From: an uncultured Pseudomonadota bacterium
GTDB lineage: Bacteria > Pseudomonadota > Alphaproteobacteria > Rs-D84
NCBI GenBank assembly: GCA_902793435.1
Contig: CADBDF010000009.1
Span: forward strand, 1 to 38,732
DNA length: 38,732 nt
Direction of reading: 5' to 3'
Shown: positions 16,067 to 24,965 of the stretch, piece by piece
How positions within the stretch are numbered: the first letter of the stretch is position 1
Layout: each line of letters begins with the position of its first letter
The notes under the pieces: model-generated
What the model was told of the DNA's origin: nothing
Databases searched by the model: none
What the model saw: only the letters and a program-made list of their open reading frames with translations
Program-made: the position numbers and the translations under genes

Positions 16067-17044
16067 ATGAATCAAAAATTTTTAGAATATATTGATTGTT
16101 TGCGTGGTAAAAAATTGGCTGTCGCGGTCAGTGGTGGCATTGATTCTATTTGCCTGTTGCATTGGTGTAAATTGGCAAATTTAAATATAACATGTCTGCA
16201 TGTAAATCATGGGTTGCGTGCGGCGGCGGACGTTGAAACGCAGTATGTTCGTGATTTGTGTGAAAAATTAAATGTCCCATGTAAAATTTTTTATTGGACC
16301 GATGAAAAACCAAGTACAGGCCTGGAAAATGCTGCGCGTGATGTTCGTTATAAAATGATGACTGATTATTGCAAACAAAATGATATGTATGCGTTAATGG
16401 TTGCACACCAGGCTGATGATCAAATCGAAACGTTTTTAATGAATCTGGGGCGGGGCAGTGGTTTATATGGTTTGGCGGCTATGCGGCGAGAATCAATGCG
16501 CGATGGTGTAAAAATCGTGCGGCCGTTGTTAGATGTGTCGCGTGCAGAACTGCGGTCATGGTTGGACGATAATAATGTTAAATATTTTATAGATGAAATG
16601 AACAGTGACCCACATTATACGCGTGTAAAAATTCGTCAAAACAGGTATTTGTTGAGTGAAAAACTTGGAATTACAGATACGCGTATTTTGTTGGCAATTC
16701 AAAATTTGGGATATTTGCGCGACAGATTGGAAAATGATGTTGAACATTTGGTTCAATCGGTGATTGGTGATGATGGACGTGCAATTTTTTCATCTGCTTT
16801 TTTGTTTGACCAAGGGGTCGATATTAGATTAAAGTTTATTGGCACATTGATTCAAACAATCGGTGGAGATAAATATCCGCCACGCTTGAATTCTTTGGAA
16901 AATGCACTATCTAAACTGCAATCAGATTGTAAATTTACGTTGGGACATTGTGTGTTGCGGCGGTTAAACGATAAAATCTTGGTCGCCAAAGAGGGCGGAA
17001 AAACAACTTTTAGGAAGAGAAAAAATGAAAAAAAACATATTTAA
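16067..17044 (+). CDS. tilS: tRNA(Ile)-lysidine synthase
   Basis: This 325-residue enzyme modifies C34 of the CAU-anticodon tRNA-Ile to lysidine, so that it reads AUA. The PP-loop S-G-G-I-D-S is at residues 22-27, followed by L-H-V-N-H-G-L-R and H-Q-A-D-D-Q-I-E-T, all typical. The C-terminal substrate-binding part is present but short. Its 3' end overlaps ftsH by 20 bases, the classic tilS-ftsH pair. Confidence 0.95.
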   Translation: MNQKFLEYIDCLRGKKLAVAVSGGIDSICLLHWCKLANLNITCLHVNHGLRAAADVETQYVRDLCEKLNVPCKIFYWTDEKPSTGLENAARDVRYKMMTDYCKQNDMYALMVAHQADDQIETFLMNLGRGSGLYGLAAMRRESMRDGVKIVRPLLDVSRAELRSWLDDNNVKYFIDEMNSDPHYTRVKIRQNRYLLSEKLGITDTRILLAIQNLGYLRDRLENDVEHLVQSVIGDDGRAIFSSAFLFDQGVDIRLKFIGTLIQTIGGDKYPPRLNSLENALSKLQSDCKFTLGHCVLRRLNDKILVAKEGGKTTFRKRKNEKKHI

Positions 17045-18962
17045 AAAAAATAATACTGCGAATTGGTTTTTGGGATTGTTTGTTGTCCTGTTTTTGGTTG
17101 TGATTGGGCGTTCGTTTGTGGGCACAAATAATATTGCCGCCCCGGTCGAGTTGGCAACAGATGGTGCCGCGGTGACGGTGGTCAGTGATAAACCGGTCGT
17201 TTTGACTTTTTCTGATGTGTTGCGTCGTGCCGGCGATATAAAAAGTATCAATATTCGTGAAAATGATGCGACGGGTATTATGAAAGATGGAACAAAATTC
17301 AAATCGGTTATCAGTCATGACCCTGAATTTTTAACAAAATTGTCTGACAAGGGTGCGACTGTGACATTGGATTCGTCAAAGACTATCGCAGAAAGATTTA
17401 TTTTTGGTATGGAAATTTTATTTATGGGGTTGTTGATTTTCTGGATTTTTCGCGGATTGCGTGGTGGGGCATCTGGGGGACTGGGGCGCGCATTGTTGGC
17501 GCAAAATCCAACCAAGGTGACAACAGGGAAACCTAAAACGACATTTAATGATGTTGCGGGTATTGATGCAGAAAAACAAGAATTGATGGAAATTGTCGAA
17601 TTTTTGAAAAATAAAGAAAAATTCAAGGCTTTGGGTGCGCGTGTGCCACGTGGTGTGTTGTTGGCTGGCGAACCTGGAACCGGTAAAACATTATTGGCAC
17701 GTGCCATTGCTGGCGAGGCTAATGTTCCTTTCTTTGCCACATCGGGTAGTGATTTTTCTGGAATTATTGTTGGGTTGGGTGTTGCAAAAATCAAAGAAAT
17801 GTTTGAAATGGCAAAACGAAATGCGCCATGTATTTTGTTTATTGATGAAATTGATGCAATTGGTCAAAAACGTAGCGCACACTCTTTTAATGACCAAGAT
17901 CGCGAACAGACTTTGAATCAATTGTTGATTGAAATGGACGGTTTTGCAAACGAAACAGGTATTATTGTTATTGGTGCAACAAATCGTCCAGATATGTTAG
18001 ATGCGGCATTGTTGCGTCCTGGACGTTTCGATCGTCAGGTGCAAATTGAATTGCCAGATTTGGCGGGTAGGGATGCGATTTTGCAATTACATGCAAAAAA
18101 ATTCAAAATATCACCATCGGTGCAACTGCGTGATGTTGCACGTGGAACAACCGGTTTTTCAGGTGCAGATTTGGAAAATTTGTTAAACGAAGGTGCATTG
18201 CACGCGGTTCGTGCTGGGCATAAATCTGTTGAACAATCTGATTTAGATGAGGCGCGTGATAAAATTTTAATGGGACCAAAAAAGAACCGTAAAATGCGAC
18301 CAGAAGATATTAAATTGACCGCCTATCACGAGGCAGGACATGCTTTTGTCAGTATGATTTATGCCGATGTGACTGACCCAATTCACAAGGCAACAATTAT
18401 TCCGCGTGGTCGTGCGTTGGGTATGGTGCAACATTTGCCAATTGATGATAAAGTATCCATGACTGTGCAAGAGGTTCGTGCAAACTTGGCTGTCGATTTG
18501 GCAGGTCGTGCCGCCGAAGAAGTTTTCTTTGGTGACGAAAAAATTACCACAGGTGCAGAAAGTGATATTGAAATGGCAACGCGTTTGGCTCGTTATTCGA
18601 TTGCAACCGCTGGTTTGTCGCCCAAGGTTGGATTGGCGGCAATTAAACAGGCATCATCATTTGGTTCGAAAAATCAATTAGAAAACGCGTCACAAAAAAC
18701 CGCAGAATTGGTTGATGCGGAAATTCGTTCTTGGTTGGACAATGCGCATGCGGACGCGGTGCGTATTTTGACCAAGAATAAAAAGACGGTAGAAAAATTG
18801 GCAAACGAATTATTGGATAAAGAAACTTTGACTGGGGACGAAATCCGCGAAATTGTTTTTGGTAAAAAGGCTGACAAAACAGAGGACCACGATAAAAAAG
18901 AAACCAAACTACTGAAAAAAACAGTCCGGAAAACGACCAAGAAAATTGATGCAAAAAAATAA
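17025..18962 (+). CDS. ftsH: ATP-dependent zinc metalloprotease FtsH with unusual pore loop
   Basis: This 645-residue inner-membrane protease degrades misfolded and regulatory proteins. Two membrane segments (about 14-29 and 128-143) flank a periplasmic domain. Walker A G-E-P-G-T-G-K-T is at 215-222, Walker B L-F-I-D-E-I-D at 271-277, second region of homology around 317-337, zinc motif H-E-A-G-H at 435-439. The pore loop, normally M-F-V-G-V-G, reads I-I-V-G-L-G at 247-252, so the conserved substrate-gripping Phe is Ile248. The N-terminal membrane segment starts late after a Lys/Asn-rich tail. It is coupled to tilS by overlap. Confidence 0.96.
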   Translation: MKKNIFKKNNTANWFLGLFVVLFLVVIGRSFVGTNNIAAPVELATDGAAVTVVSDKPVVLTFSDVLRRAGDIKSINIRENDATGIMKDGTKFKSVISHDPEFLTKLSDKGATVTLDSSKTIAERFIFGMEILFMGLLIFWIFRGLRGGASGGLGRALLAQNPTKVTTGKPKTTFNDVAGIDAEKQELMEIVEFLKNKEKFKALGARVPRGVLLAGEPGTGKTLLARAIAGEANVPFFATSGSDFSGIIVGLGVAKIKEMFEMAKRNAPCILFIDEIDAIGQKRSAHSFNDQDREQTLNQLLIEMDGFANETGIIVIGATNRPDMLDAALLRPGRFDRQVQIELPDLAGRDAILQLHAKKFKISPSVQLRDVARGTTGFSGADLENLLNEGALHAVRAGHKSVEQSDLDEARDKILMGPKKNRKMRPEDIKLTAYHEAGHAFVSMIYADVTDPIHKATIIPRGRALGMVQHLPIDDKVSMTVQEVRANLAVDLAGRAAEEVFFGDEKITTGAESDIEMATRLARYSIATAGLSPKVGLAAIKQASSFGSKNQLENASQKTAELVDAEIRSWLDNAHADAVRILTKNKKTVEKLANELLDKETLTGDEIREIVFGKKADKTEDHDKKETKLLKKTVRKTTKKIDAKK

Positions 18963-19593
18963 TAGTGTGAAATTTGAAGTGCTGCATTTGCCACCAACAA
19001 ATACTAATTCTGTGTTGGTGACGTGTGGCGCGGATGCTGTGATTTTTGATGCGTGGGGTCGTGCGAGTGATTGGTCAAGGTTATTGCAACAACGCAATTT
19101 AAATCTGCGCGCGATTTATTCAACGCATGGTCACCCAGATCATATATCGGCGGCACCAACATTGGCACGCGATTGCGATATAGATTGGTTTTTAAATGCA
19201 AATGATAATTATTTAATTACATCTGGAAATGGATTGTTAGAATATTTCGATTTGCCACATATTCCAGATGATTATAAACAACCGCGCGATTTGTCGGGGG
19301 CCAAGATTGAAATTTTGCCTGGGGTCGAAATGAAAATAATTGCATCGCCCGGTCATACACCTGGGGGTGTGATGTTTTATTTTCCACAACATAGGGTTTT
19401 ATTGGTGGGTGATACGATTTTCCAAGATTCTTATGGTCGTACGGATTTTCCCGGGGGCAGTGATGTTGATATTATAAAATCAATTCACAATTTATATACT
19501 ATGAATTTGCCAGATGATACATTTGTAATTCATGGACATGGTATGGAAACAAATATTGGATGGTTAAAACAAAACAATCCATATTTTCATTAA
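18949..19593 (+). CDS. MBL-fold metal-dependent hydrolase (glyoxalase II-like)
   Basis: This 214-residue protein has the metallo-beta-lactamase signature T-H-G-H-P-D-H at 59-65, with later metal ligands in S-P-G-H-T-P-G-G and V-G-D-T-I-F and an ending H-G-H-G. Small proteins of this type are usually hydroxyacylglutathione hydrolase-like thioesterases; the substrate is not shown. It overlaps the ftsH end by 14 bases; the ATG at 18949 is preferred to the TTG directly before it. It is probably the last gene of a tilS-ftsH-hydrolase operon. Confidence 0.9.
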   Translation: MQKNNSVKFEVLHLPPTNTNSVLVTCGADAVIFDAWGRASDWSRLLQQRNLNLRAIYSTHGHPDHISAAPTLARDCDIDWFLNANDNYLITSGNGLLEYFDLPHIPDDYKQPRDLSGAKIEILPGVEMKIIASPGHTPGGVMFYFPQHRVLLVGDTIFQDSYGRTDFPGGSDVDIIKSIHNLYTMNLPDDTFVIHGHGMETNIGWLKQNNPYFH

Positions 19594-19596
19594 GTT

Positions 19597-20373
19597 TTAT
19601 TTCATGTTTTCAAATACCATAACGCGCGTAATATCGCCCAAATCGCGTACAGATTTTATAAAATTCCAACCATATGATTCAAAGATTTTTTGAATTTTGG
19701 TCGCCATATCGATTCCTATTTCAATATATATTCTGCCCCCAGGTTTTAACCAAATGCGTGCATTTTGTGCGATTCGTTCGTATGCCGCAAAACCGTTATG
19801 TTTTGCAAACAAAGCCATTTTTGGATCAAATGTTGCACCCAAATTTACGCGTTTATCGCCATGCGCGATATACGGCGGATTGGAAACAATTAAATCAAAA
19901 GTGTTTGTGGCAAAAGTTTTTATATTTCCAAAATCGCCATGTTGCACAGAAATTTTATCGTGTAATCCCAAATTGATAATATTTTTTTGTGCGACACGTA
20001 TTGCGTGGCGTGATTTTTCCAAACCAATGCCAGATGCGTTCATGTTTTTTGCGATTGCACATATAATACAAGCGGTGCCGGTTCCTAAATCAGCCATATA
20101 TATTTTATTGGTGTGCGGGTAATCGGTCAATACGGCATCAACCAAAGTTTCTGTATCTGGGCGTGGGTCCAAAGTCCATTTGTTAGTATAAAATTGTAAG
20201 CCATAAAACCATTTGTTATGAATAATTTTTGCAATGGGGACGCCACGTCGTAATTGGCGAGAAATTTGCCACAGACGAAATTTCGACATGTTTGGTATTG
20301 CGTCGCATATTATACGTGCCGCATGTGGCCCAGCGATATTTGATAAAGTGTTGAATGCTTGATTTGTTGTCAT
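19597..20373 (-). CDS. prmC: Release factor glutamine methyltransferase
   Basis: This 258-residue SAM-dependent enzyme methylates the GGQ glutamine of peptide release factors. It has an N-terminal helical domain, R-P-D-T-E-T-L-V-D (71-79, typical PrmC), SAM-binding D-L-G-T-G-T-A (95-101) and the catalytic N-P-P-Y at 165-168. Convergent with the MBL gene and divergent from the M23 peptidase gene. Confidence 0.95.
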   Translation of the reverse strand: MTTNQAFNTLSNIAGPHAARIICDAIPNMSKFRLWQISRQLRRGVPIAKIIHNKWFYGLQFYTNKWTLDPRPDTETLVDAVLTDYPHTNKIYMADLGTGTACIICAIAKNMNASGIGLEKSRHAIRVAQKNIINLGLHDKISVQHGDFGNIKTFATNTFDLIVSNPPYIAHGDKRVNLGATFDPKMALFAKHNGFAAYERIAQNARIWLKPGGRIYIEIGIDMATKIQKIFESYGWNFIKSVRDLGDITRVMVFENMK

Positions 20374-20394
20374 AAATTTATTATAATATTTTTT

Positions 20395-21657
20395 ATGAAA
20401 AAAGTAAAAGAATATATAAATACATCTGTATTGACCAAGATTGTAATTGCGTTGGCGGTATTGCTGACATTGGTCGCTTTGTTTTTAGTTATAACAAAAA
20501 GTGCGCCTGTGGCGATGGGTGGTGACACTGATTCCGGGGATACATGTAAAACGGTTGTTGTCGTATCAAGTGGTGATACTTTATCTGGGTTGTTGTCCAA
20601 ACAGGGATTAAGCCATAATCAAATCAATGAAATTGTATCTGTGTTGAAATCCAATGGTATTACTGGATTGCGTGCCGACAGGGATAAAATTGAATTTGTG
20701 CGCACAACAGATGCCGACCCGGTAAATAAAATTGTTGTTATTCCGTCCCCTTGGCGCCAGGTTGAATTGACATGCGATTCGGCGGGGGCTTGGAAATGTA
20801 ATACTGTCGAGGTTGAACGTAATACGCGTGCGGTTTATAAATCCGGGGTTATTTTGGACGGTGACAGTTTTTACCTGGCGGGGATGCGTGCGGGGATTCC
20901 TGCGGGTGTTTTGGCAGATGTTTATGATTTATTGGCATTTGAAATGGACTTTGAACGCGATATTCGCGCCGGCCAACATTTTTCGGTATTATATGAAGAA
21001 AATTTTTCCGCTGGGGAAAAGGTTGATAATGGACATGTTTTGGCGGTGTCGTTTGATGCTTTGCGTGGCAATGTGAAAATGTATCGTTTCAAAAAGAAAG
21101 ATGGTAGCGTTGGTTTTTATGATGAAAAAGGTAATGGCGCAATAAAATCTTTGAAACGTACCCCAATTAATAATGCCAAAGTGACCAGCAGTTTTACAAC
21201 ACGTCGCAAACATCCAGTTTTGGGATTTACACGCGCACACAAAGGTGTTGATTTTCGTGCGCCAACCGGCACACCGATTCCTGCGGCTGGGGCGGGGCGT
21301 ATTGTAAAACGTGGATATAACAGCGGACATGGAAATTTTGTGCGTATTCGTCATAATGGTTCGTTTGAAACATTGTATGCCCACATGTCCAGATTTGCCA
21401 AAGGAATAGGTGTTGGAACAACTGTGCGCCAAGGGCAAATTATTGGATATTCGGGTTCAACCGGATTATCCACCGGGCCACATTTGCATTATGAAATCAT
21501 CAAAGACGGAAAGCACGTGAATCCATTAACGGTAAAGTTGCCGGCGATAAATAACCTGGATAGTGCCAACAAGGCAAAGTTTTTGGAATATCGAGAATCA
21601 TTAGATGCGGGTATAGAATACCTGAATGCGCATCCAAATATGTTTATTGTTTTATAA
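20395..21657 (+). CDS. M23-family (LytM) murein endopeptidase, membrane-anchored
   Basis: This is a 420-residue protein. The start at 20395 opens directly into K-K-V-K-E-Y and a membrane anchor at about 13-33. Residues 52-105 look like a LysM/OapA-like peptidoglycan-binding part (S-S-G-D-T-L-S-G-L-L). The C-terminal M23 domain (about 265-380) has H282-x3-D286 and H363-L-H365, the zinc ligands, so it should be active. It probably cuts peptide cross-links in the periplasm for growth or division. A second in-frame start upstream at 20359 would overlap prmC and lacks the family start. Confidence 0.92.
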   Translation: MKKVKEYINTSVLTKIVIALAVLLTLVALFLVITKSAPVAMGGDTDSGDTCKTVVVVSSGDTLSGLLSKQGLSHNQINEIVSVLKSNGITGLRADRDKIEFVRTTDADPVNKIVVIPSPWRQVELTCDSAGAWKCNTVEVERNTRAVYKSGVILDGDSFYLAGMRAGIPAGVLADVYDLLAFEMDFERDIRAGQHFSVLYEENFSAGEKVDNGHVLAVSFDALRGNVKMYRFKKKDGSVGFYDEKGNGAIKSLKRTPINNAKVTSSFTTRRKHPVLGFTRAHKGVDFRAPTGTPIPAAGAGRIVKRGYNSGHGNFVRIRHNGSFETLYAHMSRFAKGIGVGTTVRQGQIIGYSGSTGLSTGPHLHYEIIKDGKHVNPLTVKLPAINNLDSANKAKFLEYRESLDAGIEYLNAHPNMFIVL

Positions 21658-21686
21658 AAAAAATCGCCAATTTGGCGGTTTTTTTC
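21656..21686 (+). terminator. Terminator after the M23 peptidase
   Basis: An A-run, CGCCAA, TTGGCG and a T-run; bidirectional in form. Confidence 0.85.
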
Positions 21687-21788
21687 TGGATGCCATAATT
21701 GTATATGTAAAACATGTCGATTTTTTTATAATTTTATATTGATTGTAATTGTTTAAATTTACTGTGTTTTTGTTGCCTAAACCGGTCT

Positions 21789-21916
21789 AAAAAAACCTAG
21801 GTTTAAAAGCAACAACTTTTTTCAAAAAAATGAAAATTCACTTTTTTTGTAAAAACAATGCGTTATTCAAAACCGCAATTCGCCAGATGTGGTGTCGAAA
21901 AAAACCTAGGTTTTTT
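21789..21916 (+). promoter_or_regulatory. CCTAGG-bounded segment B, putative invertible regulatory DNA
   Basis: CCTAGG cores at 21796-21801 and 21905-21910 are 109 bp apart, exactly as in segment A. The outer left flank (GTTGCCTAAACC then GGTCT plus a 7-A run) and the right flank to the start codon match segment A almost base for base, while the inner part is less alike. The inner part shares long words with segment C in the opposite relative orientation (for example GCGTTATTCAAAA here, TTTTGAATAACGC on the plus strand of C). Confidence 0.6.
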
Positions 21917-21983
21917 GTATATTTATTATATAGCGAAAAAGCGCGGATTTCCGCCAGTTTATAAAATCGAGAGAGTTGCGAAA

Positions 21984-22931
21984 ATGTCTGCAAAACGTGC
22001 ATTTTTTGGTATTTTTCAAAAATTAGCGGTATTTTGCTGTGCCATATTTTTTGGATTTGCCAACGCATTTTCCGCAAATTTACCAAGCGGATATACCGAG
22101 TTGGAATATATTTCAACAGAAAATGCTAGTGGACCATATATTGATACAGGATTGACCGCAGGTTCTAATACAAGAATTTTAGCACGATATAAGTTACAAA
22201 ATACTGGTTTTAACTCATCAATTTCTGCCAGAGATGAAAATGCTGCAGGTGCTGGTTTTGGTGTTGGATGTAACGGTTCTCAACAATTTATCTCTGATTA
22301 TAATGGTGATAGAAAAGTTTTTACTACGATAACCCCAAACACAACAGATATTATAACAGTAGATAAAAATAAAAATGTTTGCACCATTACTATTGGCGGA
22401 CAATCTGAAACTGTCACAAATACCGTATCAACATTTACAACAACAAATACACTACCATTTTTTGCACAAAACAGCGTTGGCACAGTGAAGGCTGGGAAAT
22501 ATGCTTTTTATTCATTTAAAATGTGGAACAACAATACCTTGGTCCGTGACCTTATCCCTGCAAAAGATTCGTCTGGTGTCGTTGGTATGTATGATACGGT
22601 TAATAATGTGTTCTATCAAAATGCGGGTACTGGAACATTTACCGCGGGACCGGTTGTTCCAGAAAACCCAATCAAAATTGCGACGACGGCGTATAACAGC
22701 GCGCGGTTTAGTCCGGTCGTAAATGATTTAAATACTACGATTGCAACTATTCGCGATATTGTGACGAATACGATAAATCAAACCGCCGCGATAGCCAGTT
22801 TGCAAGCGGACAAGCAGACCCGCCCGGAGGATGCTTGCCCCGCCGGCAAAAAATGTTTGTTGGTCGAAACCGAGGAAAACGGTGTTATTGTTCCGCATTG
22901 GTTCCCGATAATAGAGGCACCCGAAGAATAA
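21984..22931 (+). CDS. LamG-like secreted surface protein 2
   Basis: This 315-residue paralogue of the protein at 5841-7088 has a signal peptide (about 1-31), then a LamG-like domain beginning L-P-S-G-Y-T-E-L-E-Y-I and ending M-Y-D-T-V-N-N-V-F-Y. It lacks the extra domain of paralogue 1. The stalk (I-A-T-T-A-Y-N-S-A-R-F-S-P-V...) and the final C-P-A-G-K-K-C-L-L-V-E...P-H-W module (about 285-308) are nearly identical to paralogue 1. The LamG part is much more diverged than the leader, stalk and end, a pattern that fits diversifying selection or domain exchange. The start was chosen by the shared GAGAGAG site and leader. Confidence 0.8.
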   Translation: MSAKRAFFGIFQKLAVFCCAIFFGFANAFSANLPSGYTELEYISTENASGPYIDTGLTAGSNTRILARYKLQNTGFNSSISARDENAAGAGFGVGCNGSQQFISDYNGDRKVFTTITPNTTDIITVDKNKNVCTITIGGQSETVTNTVSTFTTTNTLPFFAQNSVGTVKAGKYAFYSFKMWNNNTLVRDLIPAKDSSGVVGMYDTVNNVFYQNAGTGTFTAGPVVPENPIKIATTAYNSARFSPVVNDLNTTIATIRDIVTNTINQTAAIASLQADKQTRPEDACPAGKKCLLVETEENGVIVPHWFPIIEAPEE

Positions 22932-22947
22932 TTCCACACCAATCGGG

Positions 22948-22975
22948 CCCCGCAAAATTTGTAAAATTTTGTGGG
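22948..22975. terminator. Hairpin after LamG gene 2
   Basis: CCCGCAAAATTT, loop GTA, AAATTTTGTGGG. The stem is strong but lacks a T-run; it may be a terminator or a 3' stabilising structure. Confidence 0.45.
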
Positions 22976-23031
22976 TGACGCTTGGGGCGGGGGACCTCGC
23001 TGAAGCGAAGCGAAAGCGGGTGGCGGGGGTT

Positions 23032-23057
23032 AAAAACGCCATCAGGCGTTTTTTTTT
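23032..23057 (+). terminator. Rho-independent terminator before tspO
   Basis: AAAAACGCC, loop ATCA, GGCGTTTTT extending to a 10-base T-run. A GC-rich stretch with repeated GAAGCG words lies just upstream (about 22985-23030). Confidence 0.8.
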
Positions 23058-23175
23058 TCAAAGTGCAAAGTAAAATTAATGCTGAATTTTTGGTGTTGTG
23101 TTTTATGCGGAATTCATGCCTGTTGTGTGGTGTGTGGGTATATGTTAAAGTTTGGGTAGTTAAAAGGGGGAAAAT

Positions 23176-23658
23176 ATGAAATCTTTTTTTACTTTTATTG
23201 CCGCAATACTTATTTCTTTTATTCCAGGTGCAATCGGGGTGTTATTTACACCAGTCACCGGTCACACAGACGCGTGGTACAATACCCTGGTGAATTCTAG
23301 TTTGACACCACCACCAATCGTGTTCAGTATTGCATGGACAATTCTTTATACTTTGTTGGGTATTGCTTTGTTCATGATTTGGCGCGCAAAATCGCGCGAT
23401 GAACGTGTCGGGGTCACAGGTGCAGAATGGTTATTCTTTTTTCAAATGGTGTTAAATGCACTGTGGTCTTATTTGTTCTTTGGTGTGCATGCAACATTGT
23501 GGGCTTTGTTTGTGTTGGCGGCTTTGATTTTGGTGTCTGTTTGGATGATGGGCGAATTCAAAAAAATCAGTCGCACCGCATACTTTTTGGTATGGCCATA
23601 TATTGCATGGTTATTGTTCGCGTTCTATTTAAATGGTGTGATTGCAGTTTTGAATTAA
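23176..23658 (+). CDS. tspO: TspO/MBR-family tryptophan-rich membrane protein
   Basis: This 160-residue protein has five predicted membrane helices. Family hallmarks are W-Y...S-S-L-T-P-P-P-I-V-F-S-I-A-W-T-I-L-Y and F-Q-M-V-L-N-A-L-W-S-Y-L-F-F. TspO binds porphyrins and related ligands and acts in stress or tetrapyrrole control. GGGGG ribosome-binding site upstream. It overlaps the convergent ftsB-like gene by 4 bases. Confidence 0.93.
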   Translation: MKSFFTFIAAILISFIPGAIGVLFTPVTGHTDAWYNTLVNSSLTPPPIVFSIAWTILYTLLGIALFMIWRAKSRDERVGVTGAEWLFFFQMVLNALWSYLFFGVHATLWALFVLAALILVSVWMMGEFKKISRTAYFLVWPYIAWLLFAFYLNGVIAVLN

Positions 23659-23981
23659 ATCTTCAAAATTCGCGTTTTCGCATCGCCCATATTTAACCGT
23701 TTCAGTCCCAATTCTTCAATGTAATCGGGGCTGTTTTTTTGGGTTAATTCAATATGACGTTGTAATTTTTCCAATTTTGTTTGCTCAATCACTAATTGTT
23801 CTTGGGCGGTATTTAATCGCCATATATTTGCAATTGAACCTTGGATAGTGTTTTTACCGGTAAAAAATCCCAGCGCCCAGAAAAACGCAACAATTACCAT
23901 TATTACACCCATTTTACCATGATAACCCGCGTTCCATGCGCGACCCATAAATGCAAATAAATTTTTGATTTTTTCCTTCAT
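23655..23981 (-). CDS. FtsB/DivIC-like septum formation initiator protein
   Basis: This 108-residue protein has a short basic N-terminus, one membrane segment (about 24-42), a coiled-coil stretch (about 55-85) and the family end D-Y-I-E-E-L-G-L-K-R-L-N-M. FtsB links FtsL and FtsQ in the divisome. The start at 23981 gives the expected layout; an in-frame ATG at 23990 is possible. Divergent from dus. Confidence 0.8.
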   Translation of the reverse strand: MKEKIKNLFAFMGRAWNAGYHGKMGVIMVIVAFFWALGFFTGKNTIQGSIANIWRLNTAQEQLVIEQTKLEKLQRHIELTQKNSPDYIEELGLKRLNMGDAKTRILKI

Positions 23982-24001
23982 ACATGTCATTATATCACAA
24001 A

Positions 24002-24922
24002 ATGATAGAAAAACAGAATTTTTTTGTTGCACCTCTTGCCGGCATTACTGACCGGCCGTTTCGCACAGTTGTTCGCGAATTTTCGCCTGATGCATCGTTG
24101 GTGACAGAAATGATTTCGTGTCATTCTTTGGTGGAAATGCATAAAAATTGCCCGCGAAATTTTGACCATTATGAAACAGAGGGTAATATTGGAACTCAAA
24201 TTTTTGGGGCAAATGTTCAAATGATGGCTGATGCAGCACGTATTTTACAAGATAATGGCGCAAAATGGATTGATATAAATATGGGCTGTCCTGTGCCCAA
24301 GGTGGCGACGCGTGCAAATGCCGGTGCATATTTAATGCGTAATCATAAATTGGCGGGCGAAATTATGTGCGCGGTGGTTGGCGCGGTTGATATTCCGGTG
24401 ACTGTTAAAACACGTTTGGGGTGGGATAACGAACATATTGATTGGCGCGAATTGGTTGATATTGCTGCGGATTCTGGGGTGCGTATGGTGGCGTTGCATG
24501 GGCGCACACGTGCCGCAGGATACGAAGGTGTCGCGGTGCATCCAGATGTACATGATTGCCCAATTCCAATTATTGCAAATGGCGATATTAAAGATGCCGA
24601 TGATATATCACAAATGGAAAAATTAGGTTATTTTGGTGTTATGTTGGGACGTGCTATGTTGGGGGCACCTTGGAAATTAGCAGAAATTAATGATGGTTTT
24701 GTTCCAAATGATGTTGGGGCGGTTGTGTTGCGACATCTGGATTTGGTTATTGATTATTATGGTGCGCGTGCCGGGGTGCCGTTATTCCGCAAACATGCCG
24801 CATGGTATTCGGCGGGCTGTCCGGGGGCGGTTGCTTTTCGTGTGGCGGTAAATCAAATAACAGATGTCACCGAATTAAAAGATAAAATATGTGAATTTTG
24901 GGGTTGCGTTGCCAAAATATAA
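24002..24922 (+). CDS. dus: tRNA-dihydrouridine synthase
   Basis: This 306-residue flavoenzyme reduces uridine to dihydrouridine in tRNA. It shows A-P-L-A-G-I-T-D-R-P-F-R at the start (FMN binding), N-M-G-C-P-V-P-K at 93-100 with the catalytic Cys96, H-G-R-T-R-A and A-N-G-D-I. Which Dus subclass it is cannot be decided by eye. ATG at 24002 is preferred; the ATG at 23984 adds six residues. Confidence 0.94.
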   Translation: MIEKQNFFVAPLAGITDRPFRTVVREFSPDASLVTEMISCHSLVEMHKNCPRNFDHYETEGNIGTQIFGANVQMMADAARILQDNGAKWIDINMGCPVPKVATRANAGAYLMRNHKLAGEIMCAVVGAVDIPVTVKTRLGWDNEHIDWRELVDIAADSGVRMVALHGRTRAAGYEGVAVHPDVHDCPIPIIANGDIKDADDISQMEKLGYFGVMLGRAMLGAPWKLAEINDGFVPNDVGAVVLRHLDLVIDYYGARAGVPLFRKHAAWYSAGCPGAVAFRVAVNQITDVTELKDKICEFWGCVAKI

Positions 24923-24965
24923 CGGTATTATATAGACGATAAAAACAATTTGAAAGGGGTTTAAT

